Shown here in pieces: positions 1 through 5,459 of a stretch of DNA of 12,427 nt. This DNA is from JAGQUL01 sp038212015. GTDB taxonomy: Bacteria; Actinomycetota; Thermoleophilia; Gaiellales; SKUG01. Both the position numbers and the translations under genes were made by a program. Below the pieces are notes generated by a model. The model had not been told where the DNA came from, made no database searches, and saw nothing but the letters and a program-made list of their open reading frames with translations. Location of the stretch: positions 1-12,427 of the forward strand of contig JBBQUY010000087.1 in NCBI GenBank assembly GCA_038212015.1, written 5' to 3'. Numbering within the stretch: the stretch's first letter is position 1; each line of letters starts with the position of its first letter.

Positions 1-4
1 CGAC

Positions 5-709
5 ATGCACGAGGAATCACAGGACGGGCGCGTGGCGCTCATCACGGGAGCAAGCAGCGGCATCGGGGCCGCGATCGCCGAGGCGTTCGCGGCCGCGGGC
101 ATGCGGGTCGTGCTCGGCGCTCGCCGGCTCGATCGGCTCGAGGCACTGGCGGCGAAGCTTGGTGGCGACGACGTTGCCCGCGCGGTGCAGCTCGACGTCA
201 CGGACTGGGCCTCGTGCCAGGGCGCGGTCGAGGCAGCCACGGATGCGTTCGGCAAGCTCGACGTGGTCGTGGTGAACGCAGGATTCGGGGCGCCGCGCGG
301 ATGGCTCGAATCGGATCCGGAGCACTGGCGCGACATGATCCTCACCAACGTCTACGGTGCGGCGATCACGATCCGTGCGGCACTGCCGGCGCTGCAGCAG
401 TCGCGTGGCGACGTGCTCGTGATGAGCTCGGTCGCGGGCCGGCGCGTGCTGCCGGGGTCGCTGTATTCGGCTAGCAAGCATGCGGTCACGGCGATGGCCG
501 AAGCGGTGCGCCTGGAGGTCGCCGAGCAGGGGGTGCGCGTGACGAGCATCGAGCCCGGGATGGTCGACACGCCCTTCTTCGACGACGGCGTGCCGGACTG
601 GGTGCTGCGTGATTCCGACATCGCCGATGCCGCGCTGTATGCGGCCTCGCGCCCCGCGCGCGTGACGCTCACCACGGTCACCGTTCGTCCGAGCGCGCAG
701 GTGGTGTGA
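5..709 (+). CDS. SDR-family NAD(P)-dependent oxidoreductase
   Basis: A 234-aa classical short-chain dehydrogenase/reductase, a cytosolic Rossmann enzyme that interconverts an alcohol and a carbonyl using NAD(P)H. Visible motifs are the cofactor loop TGASSGIG (residues 14-21), the NAG motif at 91-93, the structural Asn in LTNVYG (N115), and the catalytic set S142, Y154 and K158 (YSASK). The GARR at the end of beta-2 (38-41) suggests a preference for NADP(H). The IEPGMVDTPF segment follows the active site as usual. The length is normal for the family, although the substrate loop and C-terminus are on the short side. The substrate cannot be read from sequence; the overall pattern resembles YdfG-like hydroxy-acid/serine dehydrogenases. 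The start is the first ATG in the window, nine residues before the first beta strand. Only four bases precede it, so its ribosome site is not visible and a longer N-terminus is possible. The stop nearly touches the next gene, so the two are probably co-transcribed. Confidence 0.93.
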   Translation: MHEESQDGRVALITGASSGIGAAIAEAFAAAGMRVVLGARRLDRLEALAAKLGGDDVARAVQLDVTDWASCQGAVEAATDAFGKLDVVVVNAGFGAPRGWLESDPEHWRDMILTNVYGAAITIRAALPALQQSRGDVLVMSSVAGRRVLPGSLYSASKHAVTAMAEAVRLEVAEQGVRVTSIEPGMVDTPFFDDGVPDWVLRDSDIADAALYAASRPARVTLTTVTVRPSAQVV

Positions 710-711
710 CG

Positions 712-1188
712 ATGTCCGACACCGACCAGTCAGGGCTCGTGGGTGCGCGCCACCTGATGCTCACGTCCCGGGCCGACGAGCTGGGCTTCGCCGACTCGGG
801 CGACCAGCCGTGGGGCGTGGCGATCGACATCGGCTTCGACGAGGCGACCGCCGCGACGGTGATCTCGCTCCAGGACGGAACGACGAGCCTGTACACCACC
901 ACTGGCGGCGGGATCCTCGGCGGCGGCGACCACGAGTCCGTCGCGACCGCGAGCCGCGGTCTGGTGGCTGCGGCGGCCGGCCACGTCGTCGACGTCGTTC
1001 GTCGCGACGACACCGGCCTGCCCGGCGCAGGCAACGTCACCATCTGGCTGCGCATCGGCGACGACCGATTCGCACGCACCGTGCCCGAGGCGGAACTCAT
1101 GTCAGGCGAGTCGCCGCTCGCAGCGCTGTACGCGACCGGCCACGAGGTCATCACGCAGCTGCGCCTGCTCGACGATTCGCGCGGATAG
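712..1188 (+). CDS. Conserved hypothetical protein, 158 aa (GTxSLYxxxGGGxxGGGxHExV family)
   Basis: A 158-aa soluble protein without signal peptide or membrane segment. Its most distinctive part is a Gly-rich core in which DGTTSLYTTTGGG is followed by LGGGDHESV. It ends with a hydrophobic stretch containing GHEVITQLRLL. I recall similar small hypothetical proteins from other bacteria (planctomycetes, myxobacteria) with the same core and the same EVITQLRL ending, but I cannot verify this and know no function. ATG 712 is preferred because AGGTGG at 699-704 lies 7 nt before it. A GTG at 706 overlaps the SDR stop (GTGA) and would add two residues, but it sits too close to that ribosome site. Only 2 nt separate it from the SDR stop, so the two genes are probably one transcript. 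Convergent with the sigma factor gene downstream. Confidence 0.85.
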   Translation: MSDTDQSGLVGARHLMLTSRADELGFADSGDQPWGVAIDIGFDEATAATVISLQDGTTSLYTTTGGGILGGGDHESVATASRGLVAAAAGHVVDVVRRDDTGLPGAGNVTIWLRIGDDRFARTVPEAELMSGESPLAALYATGHEVITQLRLLDDSRG

Positions 1189-1281
1189 CTGGTCGGCCGA
1201 AAACGTCCGCGACCGGAAGCGCCGACGGCCGCGGTCCTGGCCGATGACGCTCCCGCTCGGGATTCGGTTCGTGTCGCCGTG

Positions 1282-1947
1282 TCAGGCGGCAGCGCGGGAG
1301 ATGCCGGCGTCCATGCCTGCTCCCACGGTGCGGATGCTCGACGCCAGCTGGCGACGTGCCCGGAAGATGAGGCTCTCCACCGCGCCCTGCGTGGTCTCCA
1401 GTGCGTCGGCGATCTCGGCGTACGACGCGCCCTGCAGCTCGCGCAGCACGATGGCCTTGCGCTGCTGCTCGGGCAGCCGCTCGAGCGCCGTGCGCAGCGC
1501 GACGGCGTGCAGGTGCTGATCGAGCTGGTCCTCGACGCCGCGGCTGGAGGCGACGTCGATGCCGTCGAGCGAACCCGCCGGCTTGCGGGTGTGCGTACGA
1601 ATGCGGTTGAGGCACACGTTGCGAGCGATGCGGAACAGCCACGACGCCTCCTGACGAGGCACCCGTCCGTCATTGAGCGAGTTGTACGCGTTCATGAACG
1701 TCGTCTGCACGGCGTCCTCGGCGTCCTCGCGGTTGCGCAGCATCGAGAGCGAGTACGCGAACAGGCGGCTCGAGAACTCGCGGTGCAGCACCTCGATCGC
1801 CCGCTCCGGGTTGGAGTAGTCGATCTGGAGGCCGAGTTCGACCTCCTCGCGCTCGTGGATGTGCACCGGCTCCTGCTCGGTGCGGCCTCCGGACAGCAGC
1901 GCCGTTGCGGGCTGCTCGTCGTCCGTCGTCGAAAAGAAGTCTTCCAT
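1282..1947 (-). CDS. RNA polymerase sigma factor, sigma-70 family (ECF-like)
   Basis: A 221-aa sigma factor with only the two domains of ECF-type factors. Region 2 lies at about residues 50-117: the core-binding stretch FAYSLSMLRNREDAEDAVQ, then the -10-recognition helix ending SWLFRIARNVCLNRIR. Region 4 lies at about 148-200: LERLPEQQRKAIVLREL, then the helix-turn-helix SYAEIADALETTQGAVESLIFRARRQL. These are joined by an Asp-rich linker. The ~45-residue acidic N-terminal extension before region 2 is longer than in minimal ECFs. The start is ATG 1947, preceded by AGGGGGA with 7 nt spacing. The open frame extends to 2061, but the extra stretch has no comparable ribosome site. No anti-sigma factor gene (membrane or zinc-binding type) lies next to it: the neighbours are holB upstream and a convergent hypothetical downstream. 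Control may therefore be transcriptional or by a distant partner. It should bind core RNA polymerase and direct a small regulon, whose signal is unknown. Confidence 0.93.
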   Translation of the reverse strand: MEDFFSTTDDEQPATALLSGGRTEQEPVHIHEREEVELGLQIDYSNPERAIEVLHREFSSRLFAYSLSMLRNREDAEDAVQTTFMNAYNSLNDGRVPRQEASWLFRIARNVCLNRIRTHTRKPAGSLDGIDVASSRGVEDQLDQHLHAVALRTALERLPEQQRKAIVLRELQGASYAEIADALETTQGAVESLIFRARRQLASSIRTVGAGMDAGISRAAA

Positions 1948-2069
1948 GATTCGTCCCCCTGAGTGATGCACCCGATCACCGGTCGCTGGCCCCACACCTG
2001 CGGCAATCGGCAGGACATGGATCGGCTCGGGGTCGCGCGGGGTCCACCAAAGGTTTCGCACGGTTTGTG

Positions 2070-2096
2070 TCAGGACCGTGTAAGGCGCGGTCCTGA
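2070..2096 (-). terminator. Hairpin after holB
   Basis: A perfect 9-bp inverted repeat, TCAGGACCG (2070-2078) and CGGTCCTGA (2088-2096), with a 9-nt loop. An outer GGTTT/AAACC pairing (2062-2066 with 2096-2100) could extend it past a small bulge. It lies 22 bases beyond the holB stop in the direction of transcription and well before the sigma gene start. There is no uridine run, as is common in high-GC actinobacteria. It may end tmk-holB transcription and insulate the sigma factor gene. Confidence 0.55.
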
Positions 2097-2118
2097 AACC
2101 GGCGTACGGACGTCGGCC

Positions 2119-3363
2119 TCAGCCCAGCGAGACTTCGTAGCCCTGCGGGGTGCGGGCGCCGGCCGCAAGCGTGCGGCGAGCGCGAATTCGCCCGGCCGAC
2201 AGGGCTGCGAGCTCTGCCACGAGCGCACCGACGGTGACGCCTTCGTCGGCGTTGTTGAAGTGCAGGCGCGAGGCGGAATCGTCGATCGCGTCGAGCGCGG
2301 CCACCGCGCGCGAGCCGCCGGGGCCGGCCGCGGCGGCGCGGGTCTGGTCGAGCCTGTCGACGTTGGAGACGGCCTCCTCGGCCTCGACCGACAGCGCGAG
2401 CACGTCGCGCCACCAGCTCGCCAGCTCGGCCAGGCAGGCGTGAAGCTCCGCCACGCGCGCCTTGCGTGCGCGACGCGCGGTGCGCTTTTCGCGGCCCTCG
2501 TCGTTGGTCTTGCCGTTGAAGGTCTTCTTCTCGCGATCGCTCATCACGAGTTCCATCTCGTCGAACTCGGCGGCGGCGAGCGCGGCGGCGGCGTCGCTGG
2601 CAGCGCTCGCGCGCGACATGATCCGATTGGCGAGCTGCGACGGCGCCATCGAACCCGACGCGACCTGGTGCATGCCGACGAGCAGGTCGCCGCGTCGCTG
2701 CGCGGCGGTGTCGCCGGCGGCGATCTCGCGTGCGCGCGACAGGTCGCCGCGGGCGGCGCGGGCGATGTCCTGCAGCGTCATGCCGGTGGCGGCGGCGACC
2801 ATGCCTTCGTCGATGCCGTCGGCCTTGAGCGCCTCCACGAGCAGTGCGTCGGTGACGGCCGGGAACACGACCTCCACGCAGCGCGAGCGAATCGTCGGCA
2901 GCACGCGTGCGGGGCTCGTCGCCAGCAGCACGAACACGACGCGCCCTTCGGGCTCCTCGAGCGACTTGAGCAGCGTGTTGCCGGCGGAGCGGTTGTCGAA
3001 CGAGAGGCTGTCGGCGCTCTCGAGCACGACGACCTGGGCGACCCCTTCGAACGGCATGCGCGAGGTGGTCTCGACGATGAGGTCGATCTGGGACTTCACC
3101 AGGTCGCTGCCTTCCGGCGCGATCCACATGAGGTCGGGGTGCACGCGGCGCGCGACGCGGCCGCACACGTCGCAGTCATCGTCGCCGCCATGTGGGCACA
3201 GCACGCGCTGCGCGACACGCTGCGCGGCAGCGACGGGGCCGGAGCCCGGCGCGCCTGACAGCAACAGTGCGTGGGCGCGGCCTTCGGCGAGCAGGCGCTC
3301 GATCGTTCGCAGTGCGCGGGGCTGCGCGACGAGCACCGGATCGTTCATGTCACCAGTAATCAT
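2119..3363 (-). CDS. holB: DNA polymerase III delta-prime subunit
   Basis: A 414-aa clamp-loader subunit that, with gamma/tau and delta, opens the sliding clamp onto primed DNA. The AAA+ fold is clear: HALLLSGAPGSG (31-42), a cysteine-containing zinc module before HPDL (C56, C64, C67; HPDL at 75-78), KSQID (90-94), VVLESADSLS (112-121), the diagnostic NTLLKSLEEPEG (129-140), and the SRC motif at 160-162. The Walker A lysine is absent (GSGPVAA where GxGKT is expected), as tolerated in delta-prime, which need not bind ATP productively. A fourth zinc cysteine is missing, with V70 at its expected place; H58 might substitute. A charged stretch (about 275-305) makes it longer than the usual ~330 aa. 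ATG 3363 is chosen because GGAGG lies 7 nt upstream inside tmk and the ATG overlaps the tmk stop (ATGA), a translational coupling. An internal ATG at 3348 has a weaker site. Confidence 0.95.
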   Translation of the reverse strand: MITGDMNDPVLVAQPRALRTIERLLAEGRAHALLLSGAPGSGPVAAAQRVAQRVLCPHGGDDDCDVCGRVARRVHPDLMWIAPEGSDLVKSQIDLIVETTSRMPFEGVAQVVVLESADSLSFDNRSAGNTLLKSLEEPEGRVVFVLLATSPARVLPTIRSRCVEVVFPAVTDALLVEALKADGIDEGMVAAATGMTLQDIARAARGDLSRAREIAAGDTAAQRRGDLLVGMHQVASGSMAPSQLANRIMSRASAASDAAAALAAAEFDEMELVMSDREKKTFNGKTNDEGREKRTARRARKARVAELHACLAELASWWRDVLALSVEAEEAVSNVDRLDQTRAAAAGPGGSRAVAALDAIDDSASRLHFNNADEGVTVGALVAELAALSAGRIRARRTLAAGARTPQGYEVSLG

Positions 3364-4025
3364 GCGTGCGCCTCCAGCGGCTTGATGGTGATGCCGGCGC
3401 GCTCGAGCAGCGGCTGCACGGCGGCGTCGACGAGGCGTTCGACCTCGTCGGGAGGGCCGGCGCCGTCGATGTGGGCGATGCGGTCGGGCCAGCGCTCGGC
3501 GAGCTCGCCGTAGGCCTCGTGCACGCGCGCGAAGAACTCGTTGCCGGCCTGTTCGAGGCGATCCTCGTCGGCGCCGGTAGCTTCGAGTCGTTCCCGTGCG
3601 GCGGCGGGATCGAGCGCGACGAGCACCGTCAGGTGCGGCAGGCGCCCGCGTGTGGCGAGCAGGTTGGCTTCCAACACGCGCTCGATGCCGAGCTGGCGGC
3701 CCGCGCCCTGATAGGCGAGCGAGGAATCCACGTAACGGTCGACGAGCACGACGCGGCCGTCGGCGAGGGCGGGCTCGATGGTCGTCGCGACGAGCTCCGC
3801 GCGCGACGCGGCGTACAGCAGCGCTTCGGCGGCGGGGTCGATGTCGCCGGTGGCCGGGTCGAGCAGGATCTCGCGGATGCGCTCGCCCAGGGCGGTGCCG
3901 CCGGGCTCGCGCACGAGGATCGGCTCATGGCCGACGGCGCGCAGCCGGTCGGCGAGTCGCGCGAGCTGCGTCGACTTGCCGCTGCCGTCGACGCCTTCGA
4001 AGCTGATGAGCAGGCCCTTCTCCAC
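3360..4025 (-). CDS. tmk: Thymidylate kinase (dTMP kinase)
   Basis: A 221-aa cytosolic kinase that phosphorylates dTMP to dTDP with ATP, an essential step in dTTP synthesis. Visible are the P-loop GVDGSGKST (11-19), REPGGT (39-44) that contacts substrate, the DRY motif (96-98), YQG (105-107), and an Arg-rich lid region around residues 141-157 (AARERLEATGADEDRLE). Length and order match the family. The start is GTG 4025, eight residues before the first beta strand (ISFEG). No Shine-Dalgarno sequence is visible in front, but a TAGCAT hexamer 6 nt upstream could be a -10 box, which would make the message leaderless. The gene is followed by holB with a 4-bp overlap; this tmk-holB arrangement is common in bacteria and supplies dTTP and clamp loading from one transcript. 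Confidence 0.96.
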   Translation of the reverse strand: MEKGLLISFEGVDGSGKSTQLARLADRLRAVGHEPILVREPGGTALGERIREILLDPATGDIDPAAEALLYAASRAELVATTIEPALADGRVVLVDRYVDSSLAYQGAGRQLGIERVLEANLLATRGRLPHLTVLVALDPAAARERLEATGADEDRLEQAGNEFFARVHEAYGELAERWPDRIAHIDGAGPPDEVERLVDAAVQPLLERAGITIKPLEAHA

Positions 4026-4031
4026 GCCCGG

Positions 4032-4037
4032 ATGCTA
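4032..4037 (-). promoter_or_regulatory. Possible -10 box for tmk (leaderless start)
   Basis: On the minus strand TAGCAT (a TANNNT hexamer) ends 6 nt before the tmk GTG, the distance at which transcription would begin at the start codon. No ribosome binding site is visible between them, which fits a leaderless mRNA. No good -35 hexamer lies at the right distance (the position reads GGCGGC), so support is weak. Confidence 0.25.
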
Positions 4038-4121
4038 TCGCGTCGGGGCGTGTGGCCGCCGTGGGGCTTGAGGCGGGCCGGAGGCGGGCCTGCTCACCTC
4101 TTTGCCTGCTCACCCACTGAA

Positions 4122-4169
4122 GGCACAGGCGTAGCGCTCAGCGCAACGCTGGTGACATCAGCGGCGCAT
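4122..4169. repeat. 48-bp palindromic intergenic repeat, copy 1
   Basis: First of three copies. It contains two adjoining near-palindromes. At 4129-4149 the arms are GCGTAGCGCT and AGCGCAACGC around a single C, with one mismatched pair. At 4148-4162, GCTGGTG and CATCAGC lie around one A, with one G-T pair. It shares the preceding CACCCAC-GA- context with copy 3. The structure resembles REP/BIME-type or MITE-type elements. Confidence 0.85.
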
Positions 4170-4223
4170 CCCCGTGCGGCGCGACCCCCAGGTCCACCGC
4201 AACGCCTGCCGCGGGCTGCCGAT

Positions 4224-4271
4224 GGCACTGGCGTAGCGCTCAGCGCAACGCTGGTGACGCCAGCGGCGCAT
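4224..4271. repeat. 48-bp palindromic intergenic repeat, copy 2
   Basis: Second copy, starting 102 bp after copy 1. It differs from copy 1 at three positions (GGCACT for GGCACA, and GACGCC for GACATC), while the 21-bp near-palindrome at 4231-4251 is identical. The second palindrome (4250-4264) stays paired except for one position. The flanks are unrelated to those of copy 1 apart from the last few bases before the repeat. Confidence 0.85.
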
Positions 4272-4295
4272 ACCGGCCCGCTCGCACCCACCGAT

Positions 4296-4343
4296 GGCAC
4301 AGGCGTAGCGCTCAGCGCAACGCTGGCGACACCAGCGGGGTAC
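4296..4343. repeat. 48-bp palindromic intergenic repeat, copy 3
   Basis: Third copy, starting 72 bp after copy 2. The 21-bp near-palindrome at 4303-4323 is again identical. The second palindrome (4322-4336) has changed to GCTGGCG...CACCAGC, and the last bases read GGGGTAC instead of GGCGCAT. The inner palindrome is thus the conserved core and the outer end is free to drift. Confidence 0.82.
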
Positions 4344-4377
4344 ACGTTGCGGCGCAGCACCACGGACCAGCAACGCC

Positions 4378-4417
4378 GACGGGGCGACACCGGCGTGAGT
4401 GCCGGTGCCGCCCCGTC
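4378..4417 (-). terminator. Strong hairpin terminator of the LPXTG gene
   Basis: Arms of 17 nt (4378-4394 and 4401-4417) pair with one mismatch around a 6-nt loop. An outer CAACGC/GCGTTG pairing (4371-4376 with 4423-4428) can lengthen it. It lies about 40 bp past the LPXTG gene stop in the direction of transcription. No uridine tract follows, so termination would depend on the stem or on Rho-like factors. Confidence 0.6.
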
Positions 4418-4458
4418 GGGAAGCGTTGCGTGTGTCGGGCGCGAGGCCCGAGGGCGAA

Positions 4459-5226
4459 TCAGCCCTCGGCGCCGTTGCGGCGACCGCGGAACCAGAGGCC
4501 ACCGCCGACGACCATCAGGCCGAGACCGCCGTAGATGGCGTACCACAGGGGCAGGCCGGTGAACGGAAGCTCCGGTGCGCCGCCGCCGAGTGCCTGGGCG
4601 GGCGCGGGGCCGGGGCTGCCGCCACCCTCGACCGGAGCGGGAGCGGGACCTTCGATCGGCTCTTCCATGGGCTCTTCGACGCCACCGCCGCCACAGACCG
4701 TGGAGCTGGTCGACGAGCTCGACGTGGACGGCGAACCGCCACCCGACGTGGAAGCGGTGCACGGGGTCTCGGTCACGACCGTGGTGGTCGTCGCCACGCA
4801 GGCCTGGCCGGACGCGTCCTTGCCGTCGGTGTCGAACTTCGAGCACTCGACGCAGGGCTTGCCGTTCTGGTCCTTGCCGTCGGTGTCGCTCGGGCCACAC
4901 TCGACGATCGTGCAGGTGTTGACCGGAGCCTTCGTAGAGGTGCTGTCCGACGTCGTGCTCGACGATGACGTCGTGCTGGGCGACCCACAGTCGACGGGCG
5001 GCGGAACCTGGTCGCCGCCACCGCTGTAGGTGTCGACCGTCGGGCTGTCCTTCGCGGTGGACGACGTGGTGGCTGACGATGAGTTCGTCTTGCCGTCGTC
5101 TGCAGCGTCAGCCGAGAGCGCATCGACGGCACTGACGCCACCTGCGAACGCGCTGGCCGGAATCGCCGCGGCGGCGAAGGCCGTGAGTGCGACGAGAAGG
5201 ATGATTCGAATGCTGCGGGCGGACAT
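4459..5226 (-). CDS. Secreted LPXTG-anchored surface protein, Cys-repeat and Ser/Thr-rich
   Basis: A 255-aa protein built for export and sortase anchoring. It has a signal peptide (1-28; basic start, hydrophobic core, ASAFA-GG cleavage site), then a Ser/Thr-rich low-complexity region (47-100), then a compact Cys module (105-143). The module contains two tandem 18-residue units, each with the core DTDGKDxxGxxC (cores at 114-125 and 132-143). After another Ser/Thr/Gly stretch and a Pro/Glu-rich spacer come LPFTG (220-224), a membrane helix (about 226-246) and an RGRR tail. Eight cysteines in the mature part could form four disulfides. The DxDGxD pattern resembles calcium-binding loops, but this is only suggestive. 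ATG 5226 is chosen because AGAGAGG lies 8 nt upstream and the signal peptide begins there; the longer frame to 5334 runs over the promoter. Transcribed away from the sugar epimerase; no sortase gene is in the window. Its role is unknown; a wall-attached stalk or structural protein fits best. Confidence 0.9.
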   Translation of the reverse strand: MSARSIRIILLVALTAFAAAAIPASAFAGGVSAVDALSADAADDGKTNSSSATTSSTAKDSPTVDTYSGGGDQVPPPVDCGSPSTTSSSSTTSDSTSTKAPVNTCTIVECGPSDTDGKDQNGKPCVECSKFDTDGKDASGQACVATTTTVVTETPCTASTSGGGSPSTSSSSTSSTVCGGGGVEEPMEEPIEGPAPAPVEGGGSPGPAPAQALGGGAPELPFTGLPLWYAIYGGLGLMVVGGGLWFRGRRNGAEG

Positions 5227-5260
5227 GGTGGAAACCTCTCTGCGGGGGCAGTTCCGCTCC

Positions 5261-5288
5261 AATGTACGACGCCATCGGTGTGTGTCAA
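5261..5288 (-). promoter_or_regulatory. Sigma-70-type promoter of the LPXTG gene
   Basis: On the minus strand a perfect TTGACA (5283-5288) is followed after 16 bp by TACATT (5261-5266). This predicts a leader of roughly 28 nt before the ribosome site AGAGAGG and the ATG at 5226. It is the clearest promoter in the window and matches the housekeeping consensus well. Confidence 0.7.
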
Positions 5289-5357
5289 GCACGACTTGAT
5301 GCAAAAACTGGTTACACACGTTGGATCGGGCCATTCGGTGGCCTCATCCACGCCCAA

Positions 5358-5388
5358 TTGACGTTCGTGCGCGGAATTCCCGGGTTAT
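5358..5388 (+). promoter_or_regulatory. Possible promoter of the epimerase / O-antigen ligase unit
   Basis: TTGACG (5358-5363) lies 94 bp before the epimerase start and faces it. The best -10 candidate is GGTTAT (5383-5388), with a longer than ideal 19-bp spacer. The AT-richer patch here (5280-5390) stands out from its surroundings and lies between two divergent genes, so a promoter is expected; this exact assignment is weak. Confidence 0.35.
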
Positions 5389-5459
5389 GGGTAGGGTCCG
5401 CGGCAGGCACGCAGCGTTCACGCGCGCGCGAGCAGCAGGTCGAACCAAGGGGTCCCGGA

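Larger units (their letters stand above)
4026..4458. other. 433-bp non-coding region with repeats and hairpins
   Basis: The stretch between the LPXTG gene stop and the tmk start holds no convincing gene. Frames open through it on both strands, but they read the same repeats with the same VALSAT-type peptide from each strand, as expected of a palindromic high-GC element rather than a protein. From high to low coordinate it holds small hairpins at the LPXTG gene stop (4435-4451, 4450-4467), a large terminator hairpin (4371-4428), three copies of a 48-bp repeat (4122-4343), then about 90 bp leading to tmk. Confidence 0.75.

Noticed and set aside
1189..1281. Bidirectional terminator between the convergent hypothetical and sigma genes
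   Set aside because: The best pairing (GACCG with CGGTC, 16-nt loop) is only 5 bp and not better than expected in GC-rich DNA.
1963..3258. Plus-strand frame of 431 codons opposite holB
   Set aside because: Antisense to a gene with unmistakable clamp-loader motifs; composition Arg/Gly/Val-rich without domains.
4122..4343. CRISPR array
   Set aside because: Only three copies, unequal spacers (54 and 24 bp), repeats that vary at their ends and no cas genes; the element itself is palindromic.
3366..4900. Long reading frames crossing the repeats on both strands (plus 3366-4562, minus 4094-4900)
   Set aside because: They overlap tmk and the LPXTG gene antisense or out of frame, lack recognisable domains, and read the same repeated peptide from either strand.
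5227..5334. N-terminal extension of the LPXTG protein to 5334
   Set aside because: It would read through the TTGACA/TACATT promoter and bury the signal peptide; ATG 5226 has a good ribosome site.
5262..5459. N-terminal extension of the epimerase from ATG 5262
   Set aside because: It covers the divergent promoter, has no ribosome site and precedes the Rossmann beta strand by over 60 unrelated residues; GTG 5460 has AAGGGG at 7 nt.
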